Below are positions 35,672 to 43,956 of a stretch of DNA of 64,000 nt, piece after piece. Source of the DNA: Duganella levis (GTDB taxonomy: Bacteria; Pseudomonadota; Gammaproteobacteria; Burkholderiales; Burkholderiaceae_D). Under the pieces are notes generated by a model that saw only the letters and a list, made by a program, of their open reading frames with translations, did not search any database and was not told the origin of the DNA. Made by a program: the position numbers and the translations under genes. The number at the start of each line of letters is the position of its first letter. The first letter of the stretch is position 1. Location: the NCBI RefSeq assembly GCF_009857605.1, contig NZ_WWCT01000003.1:124001-188000 (forward strand), in the 5' to 3' direction.

Positions 35672-36498
35672 TGCAAATCGCCCGCTCTCCCGGCTCCCCG
35701 ATCGGGGTTTTTGATTCCGGCGTGGGCGGGCTGTCGGTGCTGCGCCACATCCGAGCGCAGCTGCCGCATGAAGATCTGATGTACTTCGCCGACTCCGGCC
35801 ACGCGCCGTATGGCGACAAGACCGAGCAGTATGTGGTTGAGCGCGCGCTGGCGGTGACCGACTTCCTGTTGACGCACGGCGCCAAGGCGCTGGTGGTGGC
35901 CTGCAACACGGCCACCGTGGCCGCCATCAAGGCGGTGCGCGCCAGATATCCCGAATTGCCGGTGGTAGGCGTGGAGCCTGGCCTGAAACCAGCCGCTGCC
36001 GCCACGCGCAATGGCAAGGTCGGCGTGCTGGCGACGGCGCGCACGCTGAAGGGCGACAAGTTCCTGCAACTGCGCGAGCAGATCAGCGCCGCCACGCAGG
36101 CCGAGTTCCTGTTGCAGCCGGCGGTGGGCCTAGTCGATGAAATCGAAAAAGGCGACCTTGCCGCACCGGCCATCGCCGCCATGCTGGAACACTACGTTGC
36201 GCCGCTGCTTGAGCAGGGTGCCGATACGCTGGTGCTCGGCTGCACCCACTACCCGTTTGTCCGCGCCGGCATCGAACGCGTGCTGCGCGATCACGCGCGC
36301 GGCGATGTGGTGCTGATCGATACCGGTGACGCCGTGGCGCGCCAGCTGGGCCGTCTGCTGGATGCGTCCGGCTTGCCGCATGGTACGGATGGCGTCGCCA
36401 CCCTGCGCGGCTACACCACCGGTGACGCGGCCGCCCTGGCGCAGGCATTTGCCGACTTGCTGGACCTGAAGCCGGCGGTGGAAAAGGTTGATGTTTAG
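35671..36498 (+). CDS. murI: Glutamate racemase
   Basis: Produces D-glutamate for peptidoglycan. 275 residues: GVFDSGVGGLSVLRHI, FADSGHAPYGDK, VVACNTATVAAI with the first catalytic Cys, and LGCTHYPFV with the second Cys-His. Starts at the ATG overlapping the fumarase stop, so it may be translationally coupled, an unusual partner for a TCA enzyme. Confidence 0.96.
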   Translation: MQIARSPGSPIGVFDSGVGGLSVLRHIRAQLPHEDLMYFADSGHAPYGDKTEQYVVERALAVTDFLLTHGAKALVVACNTATVAAIKAVRARYPELPVVGVEPGLKPAAAATRNGKVGVLATARTLKGDKFLQLREQISAATQAEFLLQPAVGLVDEIEKGDLAAPAIAAMLEHYVAPLLEQGADTLVLGCTHYPFVRAGIERVLRDHARGDVVLIDTGDAVARQLGRLLDASGLPHGTDGVATLRGYTTGDAAALAQAFADLLDLKPAVEKVDV

Positions 36499-36605
36499 GT
36501 CATCTTCAAGTTTCGAAAATTAAATTTGCAGGAATCGAAACTGGCTTGTATAATTCTGGCTCGTTGTTCAGCAGTAGTTAAACAGCGAGTAGTAGTAAGA
36601 CAGTG

Positions 36606-36681
36606 GTGGCTGTAGCTCAGTTGGTAGAGTCCAGGATTGTGATTCCTGTTGTCGTGGGTTCGAGCCCCATCAGCCACCCCA
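36606..36681 (+). tRNA. tRNA-His(GTG)
   Basis: 76 bases with CCA encoded. Acceptor GTGGCTG pairs with CAGCCAC; D arm GCTCAGTTGGTAGAGT; anticodon loop ATTGTGATT with GTG; T arm GTGGGTTCGAGCCCCAT. Confidence 0.97.
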
Positions 36682-36693
36682 AAGAATTAAGTG

Positions 36694-36722
36694 AAAAGCC
36701 CAGTCTCCAGACTGGGCTTTTT
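36694..36722 (+). terminator. Terminator after tRNA-His
   Basis: Stem AAAAGCCCAGTC / GACTGGGCTTTT with a four-base loop and T run, 12 bp after the tRNA. Confidence 0.85.
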
Positions 36723-36807
36723 GCGTTTCAGGCCGGCGCTTGATGCACCTCCACGCCCGCACCCACAGCGGCATGTACGCTGCCCCGATAACAAGACGGA
36801 GGCTGCT

Positions 36808-37248
36808 ATGGCGCACAGGAGCTTGCTTGACATCGAATCAGAGAGGCCAGATGATCGTTCATCTTCTGCAGAAAGAAAGTCTGCGGCCATGGACGATCTC
36901 ATCACGTCGGTTGCGGTTATCAAATCCAATTACGCGACCAAGGAAGAACTGTCGATTGCAAGCGGCAAACTGGATGCCATTCTGAGTCTCCAGCACACCT
37001 ACGCTACCAAAGAAGAGCTAGCCGTCGTAAATGGCAAGCTGGATGTCCTACTCAGTCTTCAGCACACCTATGCCACCAAGGAAGAGCTAGCAGTCTTAAA
37101 CGGCAAGCTGGATGTCCTGCTCAGCCTTCAGCATACCTATGCCACCAAGGCAGAACTGGCCGATGCCGTCTACCAACTCACCTGGCGCATGGCGGGCTTC
37201 GCCGTGGCGATCATTGGCGCCATGGTGGCTTGCGTGCGTTATCTCTAG
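36808..37248 (+). CDS. Coiled-coil protein with 23-residue tandem repeats and C-terminal membrane span
   Basis: 146 residues from an ATG preceded by GGAGG. A charged N terminus is followed by three and a half repeats of 23 residues with consensus YATKEEL-x4-GKLDxLLSLQHT (residues about 42-120), then TWRMAGFAVAIIGAMVACVRYL as a single membrane span. Repeats 2 and 3 are nearly identical, so recent expansion is likely. Resembles DUF1640-type coiled-coil membrane proteins and echoes the layout of the protein at 6394. Converges with the response-regulator gene, overlapping it by 4 bp. Confidence 0.65.
   Translation: MAHRSLLDIESERPDDRSSSAERKSAAMDDLITSVAVIKSNYATKEELSIASGKLDAILSLQHTYATKEELAVVNGKLDVLLSLQHTYATKEELAVLNGKLDVLLSLQHTYATKAELADAVYQLTWRMAGFAVAIIGAMVACVRYL
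36931..37158 (+). repeat. 69-bp in-frame tandem repeats
   Basis: Units begin at 36931, 37000 and 37069, with a partial fourth at 37138. Each encodes 23 residues starting TYR-Ala-Thr-Lys. Units 2 and 3 are closest to each other. A length of exactly 23 codons keeps the frame whatever the copy number. Confidence 0.9.
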
Positions 37249-37652
37249 GTTTTGCTGGCGGCGCGCTGGGCGTGGATTTGGGCGGCGATTTTATCCAGCG
37301 TATTCATCACGGTGCCGGGATTGAAGGGTTTGACGATGTAGCCCTTGGCGCCGTTGCGCAGCGATTGTTCGACCGTGCTGCGGTCGGTGCTGGCAGTGAC
37401 CATCAGCACGGCGGCCTTGGGCTGCTTCTCGCTGATCCAGTTCAACAGCTCCAGGCCGTTCCCGTCCGGCATCACCACATCCAGGCAAATGATGTCGGCG
37501 CGGAGCGAACGCAACCGTAATCGCGCGGATTCGGCAGTGCCGGCATCGCCTACCACATCGTAGTTATCGCCCTGGATAATCACGCGCAACAGGCTGCGCG
37601 TCATTTCGTTGTCGTCAATGATGAAAACGCTTAGTCCCTGGTGTGCTGGCAT
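37245..37652 (-). CDS. Single-domain response regulator (CheY-like)
   Basis: 135 residues of receiver domain: VFIIDDNEMTRSLLR with the acidic pair, IICLDVVMPDGNGLELL with the phosphoryl-acceptor Asp, MVTASTDRSTV with the Thr/Ser switch, and GYIVKPFNPGTV with the conserved Lys. No output domain, so it acts by protein contact. No kinase is adjacent; the chemoreceptor at 40022 is the nearest signalling gene. Confidence 0.9.
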   Translation of the reverse strand: MPAHQGLSVFIIDDNEMTRSLLRVIIQGDNYDVVGDAGTAESARLRLRSLRADIICLDVVMPDGNGLELLNWISEKQPKAAVLMVTASTDRSTVEQSLRNGAKGYIVKPFNPGTVMNTLDKIAAQIHAQRAASKT

Positions 37653-37839
37653 GCCCGCCTCCCGTCGCTATCATGTTGCCAACTATAACCGAATGTCCTT
37701 ACTAATGCGTAACGTTACAACATTTTGACCACGTCTATTGCCCGTTGGAACTAGGTTAACGCTACAATAGAACGGTCGTTTGCATCCCCATGCAAAACCC
37801 CCGCCTAGCTCGACTTATCCCCTGAAAACGCGTAAGTGT

Positions 37840-38289
37840 ATGTCCCAAGAAAAACCTATTATTGAAGTCAGCACCTATAGCAAAGACACGCCGATTGGCC
37901 GTCCAGATACCGACGGTCGCGCCGCAGTCTTTGTTCCTTCCGAAGCGTTTGACGCCGGCAACAACGCCGCCATCCGCATGGGCTCCGGCATCGTTGGTTT
38001 CGGCAACCCGGATGGCACGCTGACCGTGTATTTCGAAGCCAACCGCTTCGACGAAACCAGCCTGCACAAGTGGGAAAACAAGGCGCGCAAGGCCTATGAC
38101 CGCATGGTCATGGGCGCCCCTACCGTCTCCAAGGCCAAGATCAGCGCCAGCATGCTGGAACAGATCGGCATCATCGATGGCATGGGCATCCACCTGAAGC
38201 AACCGGAACGCCTGCAGCAGTGGCTGACCGTGTCCAACGCGCTCGACACCGCCCCGGCCGGACCGGTCACGCTGTGGAAAACCAAATAA
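37840..38289 (+). CDS. Conserved hypothetical protein, unknown function
   Basis: 149 residues from an ATG at 37840. Hydrophilic, no signal peptide or membrane span. Notable segments: TPIGRPDTDGRAAVFVPSE, GSGIVGFGNPDGTLTVYFEAN, and HKWENKARKAYDRMVMGAP. Composition and codon use match the host, so it is probably native. A weak terminator hairpin follows at 38297. Confidence 0.65.
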   Translation: MSQEKPIIEVSTYSKDTPIGRPDTDGRAAVFVPSEAFDAGNNAAIRMGSGIVGFGNPDGTLTVYFEANRFDETSLHKWENKARKAYDRMVMGAPTVSKAKISASMLEQIGIIDGMGIHLKQPERLQQWLTVSNALDTAPAGPVTLWKTK

Positions 38290-38296
38290 GTTGTTG

Positions 38297-38317
38297 AAAA
38301 GCTAGAGACGAGCTTTT
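38297..38317 (+). terminator. Weak hairpin after hypothetical gene
   Basis: AAAAGCT / AGCTTTT stem with a seven-base loop, 8 bp after the stop at 38289. Short and AT-rich, so only a possible terminator. Confidence 0.4.
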
Positions 38318-38413
38318 GTCCTACATTTTGTCGGACATTCGGCTGATGCCTGAAATGCGGGTCGTGGACTATCCTGAAGTCATTCCAGTCCCACCTTCTT
38401 TCAGGAGCCCGTC

Positions 38414-38533
38414 ATGGCACGCTATTTACACATCGCATTTGGTGCTTTGCTGCTTGTCGTGGCAGGCGCTTCGGCTTACGAGTTATGCTCGGAAAACGTA
38501 CTAAGCCAGGCATCGATCTACGTGCTGCGTTAA
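38414..38533 (+). CDS. 39-residue single-span small protein
   Basis: Begins at an ATG with AGGAG six bases upstream and ends at TAA 38531-38533. The sequence has one hydrophobic segment (HIAFGALLLVVAGASAYEL) followed by a short tail with one Cys. A strong terminator starts 12 bp after the stop. The ribosome site and terminator support a real small membrane or exported peptide; function unknown. Confidence 0.6.
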   Translation: MARYLHIAFGALLLVVAGASAYELCSENVLSQASIYVLR

Positions 38534-38544
38534 GCAGCGCCATA

Positions 38545-38587
38545 AAAAAATCCCGCTGTGCGCCCGAAGGCGCCAGCGGGATTTTTT
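38545..38587. terminator. Bidirectional terminator
   Basis: Stem AAAAAATCCCGCTG / CAGCGGGATTTTTT (14 bp) with an internal GCGCC/GGCGC sub-stem. It serves the 39-residue gene on plus and the lipoprotein gene (38602) on minus. Confidence 0.9.
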
Positions 38588-38601
38588 ACGTCCGTAACTG
38601 A

Positions 38602-39015
38602 TTAACGGCGGTGATAGCCACCACCCCAGCCGCGACCGCCCCAACCGCGGCCACCGCCACAGCACCAGCGGCCGAACGAGAAGTCGAGGCCGATCGATAC
38701 CGGCGGGTAATAATACGATGGCGCCGGAGCGTAATACACCGGCGCCGGCGCGTAGTAGGTCGGCTGCGTCACATAGACCGTGCTGGTGCTGTAAGCCGGC
38801 TCGGTGCTGTAGACCACGCGCGACTGCTGCTGCGGCTGCGGCGGCAGTTCCTCGGTCCACGTGCCCGATTGCGCTTGCGAACCCGACGGCAGCACCGACA
38901 CGGTGTGCCATTGATACGGGTCCTGCACGCGGGCAGTGGTGTAATAAGCTGGACGCTGCGTAGCGCAGCCGGTCAGCGCCGCCAGCGCGGCAACGGCGAT
39001 AACAAAAGTTTTCAT
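38602..39015 (-). CDS. Outer-membrane lipoprotein, Tyr/Pro/Gly-rich
   Basis: 137 residues from the ATG at 39015, which has GAGGAG upstream. Lipobox LTGC at residues 14-17. The mature part is rich in Tyr, Pro and Gln (PTYYAPAPVYYAPAPSYYYPP) and ends in GRWCCGGGRGWGGRGWGGG. Low-complexity surface protein; no enzymatic features. Confidence 0.75.
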   Translation of the reverse strand: MKTFVIAVAALAALTGCATQRPAYYTTARVQDPYQWHTVSVLPSGSQAQSGTWTEELPPQPQQQSRVVYSTEPAYSTSTVYVTQPTYYAPAPVYYAPAPSYYYPPVSIGLDFSFGRWCCGGGRGWGGRGWGGGYHRR

Positions 39016-39111
39016 GGCGGTTTTCTCCTCAATCCAGATCGTACTATATAAGGAACTCGCGTGGCACTCTTGCGCCATTACAGTTGCTTACAACAGTCAT
39101 GACAGCCGAAA

Positions 39112-39139
39112 AAAAAGGAACCGCAGTCGGTTCCTTTTT
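39112..39139. terminator. Terminator after TonB-C-like gene
   Basis: Stem AAAAAGGAACCG / CGGTTCCTTTTT with loop CAGT, located after the stop of the minus-strand gene at 39168. Confidence 0.85.
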
Positions 39140-39167
39140 GCTCAGCACGCGGCCGCCTTCAGCCAGA

Positions 39168-39509
39168 TTAGTCCAGTTTCCAGGCGTAATCAACCTTGGT
39201 CCAGGTTTCGGCCGGAGCGCCGTCCTTGGTGCCCGGTTTGAACTTGCAGGCGCTCAGCGCCTTGATGGCAGCCTTGTCCAGATTCTTGAAACCGCTGCTT
39301 TTGTCGACTTTGGAATCAGCAACGCTACCGTCCGGCTTGACCAGGAAGGACATCGACACGGTACCCTGCTCTTCATTCATCAGGGAGGCTTTTGGATACT
39401 CAGCCTTGCAGTTCTTGGCATCGAACGATGCAGGAACTTCGGCGGCAAAAGCGGTGCCCGACATCAGCACTGCTGCGATCACACTCAACCAACGCTTATT
39501 TGTAAACAT
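39168..39509 (-). CDS. Periplasmic TonB-C-like protein, copy A
   Basis: 113 residues: signal peptide (LSVIAAVLMSGTAFA), then a stand-alone TonB C-terminal-like domain (CKAEYPKASLMNEEQGTVSMSFLVKPDG, then SSGFKNLDKAAIKALSACKFKPG). No N-terminal membrane anchor or Pro-rich linker, so it is not a full TonB. Two Cys could pair. Tandem paralogue of the gene at 39578. May be a soluble partner or modulator of TonB-type receptors (inference). Confidence 0.75.
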   Translation of the reverse strand: MFTNKRWLSVIAAVLMSGTAFAAEVPASFDAKNCKAEYPKASLMNEEQGTVSMSFLVKPDGSVADSKVDKSSGFKNLDKAAIKALSACKFKPGTKDGAPAETWTKVDYAWKLD

Positions 39510-39577
39510 CTGATTTCCCCAAAAGTGTAAGAATCCGGCGTGCAGGCTCTACCCATGCAGAGCCTGTTTGAGACTAA

Positions 39578-39910
39578 TTACAGCTTCCAGCTGTAGTCGA
39601 CCTTGGTCCAGGTCTGGGCTACAGCGCCATCCTTGGTGCCTGGTTTGAATTTGCAGGCGCTCAGTGCCTTCAGCGCGGCTTTGTCGAGGTTTTTGTAACC
39701 GCTCGACTTTTCCACTTTGGAATCCATCACGTTGCCGTCGGCGCCGACCAGGAAGGCCATCGAAACGTCGCCCTGCTCTTCGTTCAGCAGCGAGGCTTTT
39801 GGATATTCCGCTTTGCAGTTTTTGTCGGACAGCGAGGCTGGCACTTCAGCAGCAAACACAGCCGAGGTGGCGACGGACAGGATGACAGCGGCGAATACAG
39901 ACTTGTTCAT
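39578..39910 (-). CDS. Periplasmic TonB-C-like protein, copy B
   Basis: 110 residues from the ATG at 39910 (MNKSVFAAVILSVATSAVFA signal). The mature part is highly similar to copy A: CKAEYPKASLLNEEQGDVSMAFL and SSGYKNLDKAALKALSACKFKPGTKDG. About 70 bp upstream of copy A with no terminator between, so they probably form one transcript. A tandem duplication. Confidence 0.75.
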   Translation of the reverse strand: MNKSVFAAVILSVATSAVFAAEVPASLSDKNCKAEYPKASLLNEEQGDVSMAFLVGADGNVMDSKVEKSSGYKNLDKAALKALSACKFKPGTKDGAVAQTWTKVDYSWKL

Positions 39911-40021
39911 ATTACGATTTCCCAACAATTTGTTATTAATGACTGGTTAAACGAACTCCACAGCGGGCCATCTGTCCACAACAGCGGACGGCAGACTGCG
40001 GCAAATATTTTTCAGAACTGC

Positions 40022-41773
40022 TTAGAACTCTTCCCACTCATCGCTGCCGGCGGCGCTGGCTGCTGCGGCGACTTTTTTCGGTTTGGCGGCCGGTGCAGGC
40101 GCTGGCTTGGCAGCCAGTTTCTTCACTGGCGTACGGGCGGCAGCGATCGGCTTGACCACGGCTGCTCTGGTGGCCATTGCGGGCGCTGCCACTGGCGCGC
40201 GCTCCTCGCCTTCCACCAATTTGAAGACACTGACCACGCGCGACAGCTCGCTGGCCTGATCTTGCAAACTTTGTGCTGCGGCGGCGGCTTCTTCCACCAG
40301 CGCGGCATTTTGTTGGGTCATGCTGTCCATCTCGATGATCGACTGGTTGACCTGGGCGATACCGGCGCTCTGCTCCTGGCTGGCGTTGGCGATCTCGCTC
40401 ATGATGTCGGTCACGCGGCGTACCGAGGACACTACCTCGTCCATCGTCACACCGGCCTGGCCGACCAGCTTGGTGCCGGCGCCGACCTTCTCGACCGAAT
40501 CATCGATCAGCATCTTGATTTCTTTTGCTGCACCGGCCGAACGTTGCGCCAGGTTACGCACTTCCGACGCCACCACGGCGAAGCCACGGCCTTGCTCACC
40601 GGCACGGGCTGCTTCCACGGCGGCGTTCAGCGCCAGGATGTTGGTCTGGAAGGCGATGCCATCGATCACGCCGATGATGTCGACAATTTTCTTGGCCGAG
40701 GCGTCGATCGAGCTCATGGTGTCGACTACTTGCGAGACCACCTGGCCACCCTTGACGGCCACATCCGAAGCGGCCGAGGCCAGCTGGTTGGCTTCACGGG
40801 CATTGTCGGCGTTCTGTTTCACGGTCGAGGTCAGCTCGTCCATGGCCGACGCGGTTTTTTCCAGCGACGATGCCTGCATTTCGGTACGCGACGACAGGTC
40901 GACGTTACCGGCGGCGATTTCACGCGAGGCGGTGCCGATGGTTTCGGTACCGGTGCGCACCTGGCTGACGATGTCGCGCAGGCTGTTGCGCATTTCACGC
41001 ATTTCCACGACCAGGCTGTTCTTGTCAGCGCCGGTGGTGTTGATCGAAATCGACAGGTCGCCGGCGGCGATGCTGCCGGCGATCGAGGCGGTGTAGTCCG
41101 GCTCGCCGCCCAGCTGCTTCAGCAGGCCGCGGGTGATGACCAGTGCAGCCACCACCGAGATCGCCACAGCCAGCAGGCCCATGATGATCATGAAGGTACG
41201 GGCGCTGGAGAAGCCATTGGCGGCATCCACCTGCATCTGCGCGTTCATCTTGTCTTCCAGCGCGCCCAGTTGTTCCAGCGCGGTCATCCATTTTTTCTGG
41301 GCAGGACGAATTTCTTTCACCAGCACGCGGGTGGCTTCTTCAGGCTTGCTGGCCAGCCACAGTTCCGACGCCTTGGCAATCGCCGGCATCGCCACGGCTT
41401 CCGCTTCCTTGACCGCGACCAGCAGCGTTTTTTCTTCCGGCAGCGATTCCTGCGCGAACTGCTTGCTCAGCTTGTCCTGGAACTCGGTATAGGTGCCCGA
41501 CAGTTCCTTGATGCGTTTCATGTCCTGTTCCATGTCGGCCGGATCGGCGATCATGGTCAGCACGCGCAGCGAGTTGATGCGCTCGGCGACGTTGTTGCGC
41601 ATATCCAGCACCAGGCGGGAGACGACGTTGTTGACGCTGATGACGTGGTCCAGACGGTTCTGGATCTGCGACATGCGCAGGATGCCGACAGCAGTCACGG
41701 CCACCAGGAATACCAGCACCAGGGCAAATCCGAGGCCCAGGCGGGTACCGACTTTCATTTTTGCTAAATTCAT
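40022..41773 (-). CDS. Methyl-accepting chemotaxis protein with four-helix-bundle sensor
   Basis: 583 residues. First span at about 12-32; periplasmic 4HB_MCP sensor to about 190; second span ([19 protein letters not shown]); a HAMP domain; and a signalling domain with the hairpin tip [33 protein letters not shown]. An Ala/Lys/Pro-rich linker ends in SDEWEEF, resembling the CheR-docking pentapeptide. Ligand unknown. A sigma70-like promoter lies about 220 bp upstream. Confidence 0.93.
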   Translation of the reverse strand: MNLAKMKVGTRLGLGFALVLVFLVAVTAVGILRMSQIQNRLDHVISVNNVVSRLVLDMRNNVAERINSLRVLTMIADPADMEQDMKRIKELSGTYTEFQDKLSKQFAQESLPEEKTLLVAVKEAEAVAMPAIAKASELWLASKPEEATRVLVKEIRPAQKKWMTALEQLGALEDKMNAQMQVDAANGFSSARTFMIIMGLLAVAISVVAALVITRGLLKQLGGEPDYTASIAGSIAAGDLSISINTTGADKNSLVVEMREMRNSLRDIVSQVRTGTETIGTASREIAAGNVDLSSRTEMQASSLEKTASAMDELTSTVKQNADNAREANQLASAASDVAVKGGQVVSQVVDTMSSIDASAKKIVDIIGVIDGIAFQTNILALNAAVEAARAGEQGRGFAVVASEVRNLAQRSAGAAKEIKMLIDDSVEKVGAGTKLVGQAGVTMDEVVSSVRRVTDIMSEIANASQEQSAGIAQVNQSIIEMDSMTQQNAALVEEAAAAAQSLQDQASELSRVVSVFKLVEGEERAPVAAPAMATRAAVVKPIAAARTPVKKLAAKPAPAPAAKPKKVAAAASAAGSDEWEEF

Positions 41774-42111
41774 TTCGTCTTCTTCTTAAGTGACACAGTT
41801 GATAGAAGTTGCCATGGATGACACAACGCTTGGGATGTCATCGGAACAAAACCCTTGCTGCTAAGTAATAAGCTGTGACAGTAGCAAACAATGACTGCGA
41901 ATGCAAAAATTTGCAGCTCCACCAGCAGCCTGCGTGTAGTTTTTTGGAACCCCAATACATCACGAAAGTCGGTGGATATGTGTGTATATTCAGGAATTAT
42001 AGATGCAAATTTTGCCTCAAAGCAAGCAATTACTGCCCGGAAAATACGCAAACGAACTTTCTGTGTGGAAATGCCACCACAGCCAATGAAAGTTTGTCAA
42101 TATACGTAGTT
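41774..42111 (-). promoter_or_regulatory. Upstream region of the chemoreceptor
   Basis: About 340 bp without a gene between the chemoreceptor and dusA. On the minus strand TTGCTT (42020-42025), 18 bp, TATAAT (41996-42001) forms a fair sigma70 promoter, giving a leader of roughly 220 bases. A small palindrome TGCAAAAATTTGCA lies within the leader. No terminator of dusA is obvious. Confidence 0.45.
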
Positions 42112-43137
42112 CTACGCAGCAATACGCAGTCGGGCTGCGGCTTCGAGCAGGAGATTGGCGTCGCCAAGGGCGAGCTTTTTGGAGTCGGACAAAGTCTGAC
42201 GGAAGGCACGGGCGCCCGGCAGGCCGGTCATGATGCCGAGCATATGACGGGTGATGGAATTGAGCTTGAGGCCGAGCGGGCCGTACTGCGCCAGTTGGGC
42301 CTGGATGTAGGGAATCATGGCTTCCAGCACCTGGTCGCGGGTCAACGGCGCGCTGGTGTCGCCGTAATAGCGCTGGTCGAAATTGGCCATCACGAACGGG
42401 TTGTGATACGCCTCGCGGCCCAGCATCACGCCGTCCAGATGCTTCAGGTGCTCATCGATTTCGGCTTCGGTCTTGATGCCGCCATTGATAATGATTTCGA
42501 AGTCAGGGAAATCGCGCTTGAGCTGGTAGGCATACTCATACTTCAGCGGCGGGATTTCGCGGTTTTCCTTCGGCGACAGCCCTTTCAGGATCGCATTGCG
42601 GGCGTGGACGATGAAAGTAGTACAACCGGCATCCGCCACTTTACCGACGAAATCGCGGACGAAGTCGTAACTTTGCACGTCGTTGATGCCGATGCGGTGC
42701 TTGACGGTGACATCGATCGAGACCGCGTCGCGCATCGCCTTGACGCAGTCGGCCACCAGTTCCGGCTCGGCCATCAGGCAGGCGCCGAAAGCGCCCTTCT
42801 GCACGCGTTCGGACGGGCAACCGCAGTTGAGGTTGATCTCGTCGTAGCCCCACTTCTCGCCCAGCTTGGCGCTGGTGGCCAGGTCGGTCGGGTCGCTGCC
42901 GCCCAGTTGCAGGGCCACCGGATGTTCTTCCTCGTTGAAGCGCAGGTGACGTTCGACGTCGCCATACACCAGCGCGCCGGTGGTCACCATCTCGGTGTAC
43001 AGCCAGGTGTGCTTGCTGATATGGCGGTGGAACACGCGGCAGTGGCGGTCAGTCCAATCCATCATCGGCGCCACGGACAGGCGGCGGCTTGGCACTACGG
43101 GTGCTTGGTCGGCGGTCGGCAGAGTGATGATGGTCAT
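42112..43137 (-). CDS. dusA: tRNA-dihydrouridine(20/20a) synthase
   Basis: Reduces U20/U20a of tRNA with FMN. 341 residues: LSVAPMMDWTDRHCRVFHR, LQLGGSDP, EINLNCGCPSERVQKGAFGACLM with the catalytic Cys, VKHRIGIND, and INGGIKT with GVMLGREAYHNPF. The ATG at 43137 is preferred over 43173 because the latter's ATG is embedded in a TATAAT -10 hexamer (43172-43177), so transcription would start after it. Confidence 0.95.
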   Translation of the reverse strand: MTIITLPTADQAPVVPSRRLSVAPMMDWTDRHCRVFHRHISKHTWLYTEMVTTGALVYGDVERHLRFNEEEHPVALQLGGSDPTDLATSAKLGEKWGYDEINLNCGCPSERVQKGAFGACLMAEPELVADCVKAMRDAVSIDVTVKHRIGINDVQSYDFVRDFVGKVADAGCTTFIVHARNAILKGLSPKENREIPPLKYEYAYQLKRDFPDFEIIINGGIKTEAEIDEHLKHLDGVMLGREAYHNPFVMANFDQRYYGDTSAPLTRDQVLEAMIPYIQAQLAQYGPLGLKLNSITRHMLGIMTGLPGARAFRQTLSDSKKLALGDANLLLEAAARLRIAA

Positions 43138-43229
43138 GATGGCTACGCAGTGGAATCGCGGAAGGGTCGACATTATAGCGCAACTTCAGTTACCCTTACC
43201 GGACACCTCCCCAAGCAAGGACGCCAGCC

Positions 43230-43859
43230 GTGCGGTTGTCACTCACTTCCAGTGCGTTCTTCGCCGCACTGCTGCTGGCAAATGCCCCGGTGCGGGCCAC
43301 CGAAACCATCACCTGGATGATGTCGGACTTTCCGCCGGTCGGCGAACTCATCGACGGCAAGCCTGGTAACGGCATGGCGGATCAGGTAGTCCGCTACCTG
43401 GTCGCAGATCGCCTCGGGCCAGCACGCCTGCTTTGCCAACGCGCTGCGCACACCCGACCGGGAAAAGCTGGCTTATTTCCGCAACGCCTACCTGCTGCCC
43501 CCACCGCAACCGATCGTCCGGCCATGCTGGCCCTGAACCGCGCCGATTACACCATCGAACTGGACTTTGTGATGACCCACGCCATCCTGCAAAGTCCGGA
43601 ACTGGCCAGCCTGAAATCGCTACCGCTGGCCGGCGGACCGGGATTGCTGGTGGGTGGCATTGCCTGTCCGCGCACGGCCTGGGGCCGTGAGGCGATCCGC
43701 CACATCGATACTTTGCTGGCCTCGCCGGAAGGCGCCGCCGCGCTGTCGCAGGCGCAGATGCGCTGGATCAGCAAGGATGCCACGCAGCGTTATGGCGCCG
43801 CCATGAAGGAGTTCTTCCGCCAGCTGGAAACGCCTCAGGTGCAGGAATACCGCCGTTAA
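43230..43859 (+). pseudogene. Decayed TIGR02285-like secreted solute-binding protein
   Basis: The open frame begins with a signal peptide and ETITWMMSDFPPVGELIDGKPGNGMAD, typical of TIGR02285 periplasmic binding-like proteins, and ends in that family too (LDFVMTHAILQ; FFRQLETPQVQEYRR). Between 43420 and about 43520 the family match (QHACFANALRTPDREKLAYF, then LLPP) lies in the +1 frame, while the open frame there is meaningless. The next part (DYTIEL) returns to the first frame and about 80 residues are missing. Two compensating frameshifts plus a deletion leave a 209-codon frame that probably makes no functional protein. Confidence 0.65.
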
Positions 43860-43866
43860 ACGCTGA

Positions 43867-43924
43867 TATTCTTGCATATTCCGCCATATTCACCTTTCTA
43901 TTCTTGCATGAATACCCAAGAATA
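43867..43924 (+). promoter_or_regulatory. Candidate XRE operator sites
   Basis: TATTCTTG at 43867-43874, then an inverted pair TATTCTTG (43899-43906) and CAAGAATA (43917-43924), immediately upstream of the XRE regulator gene. The repeat pattern suits autoregulation by the encoded helix-turn-helix protein. Confidence 0.5.
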
Positions 43925-43956
43925 CGCCTCATGTTCACCGTGGAAAGGCCTTGAGT

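Noticed and set aside
36931..37158. Regular repeats considered as a CRISPR array
   Set aside because: Units are contiguous 69-bp in-frame coding repeats without unique spacers, and no cas genes occur in the window.
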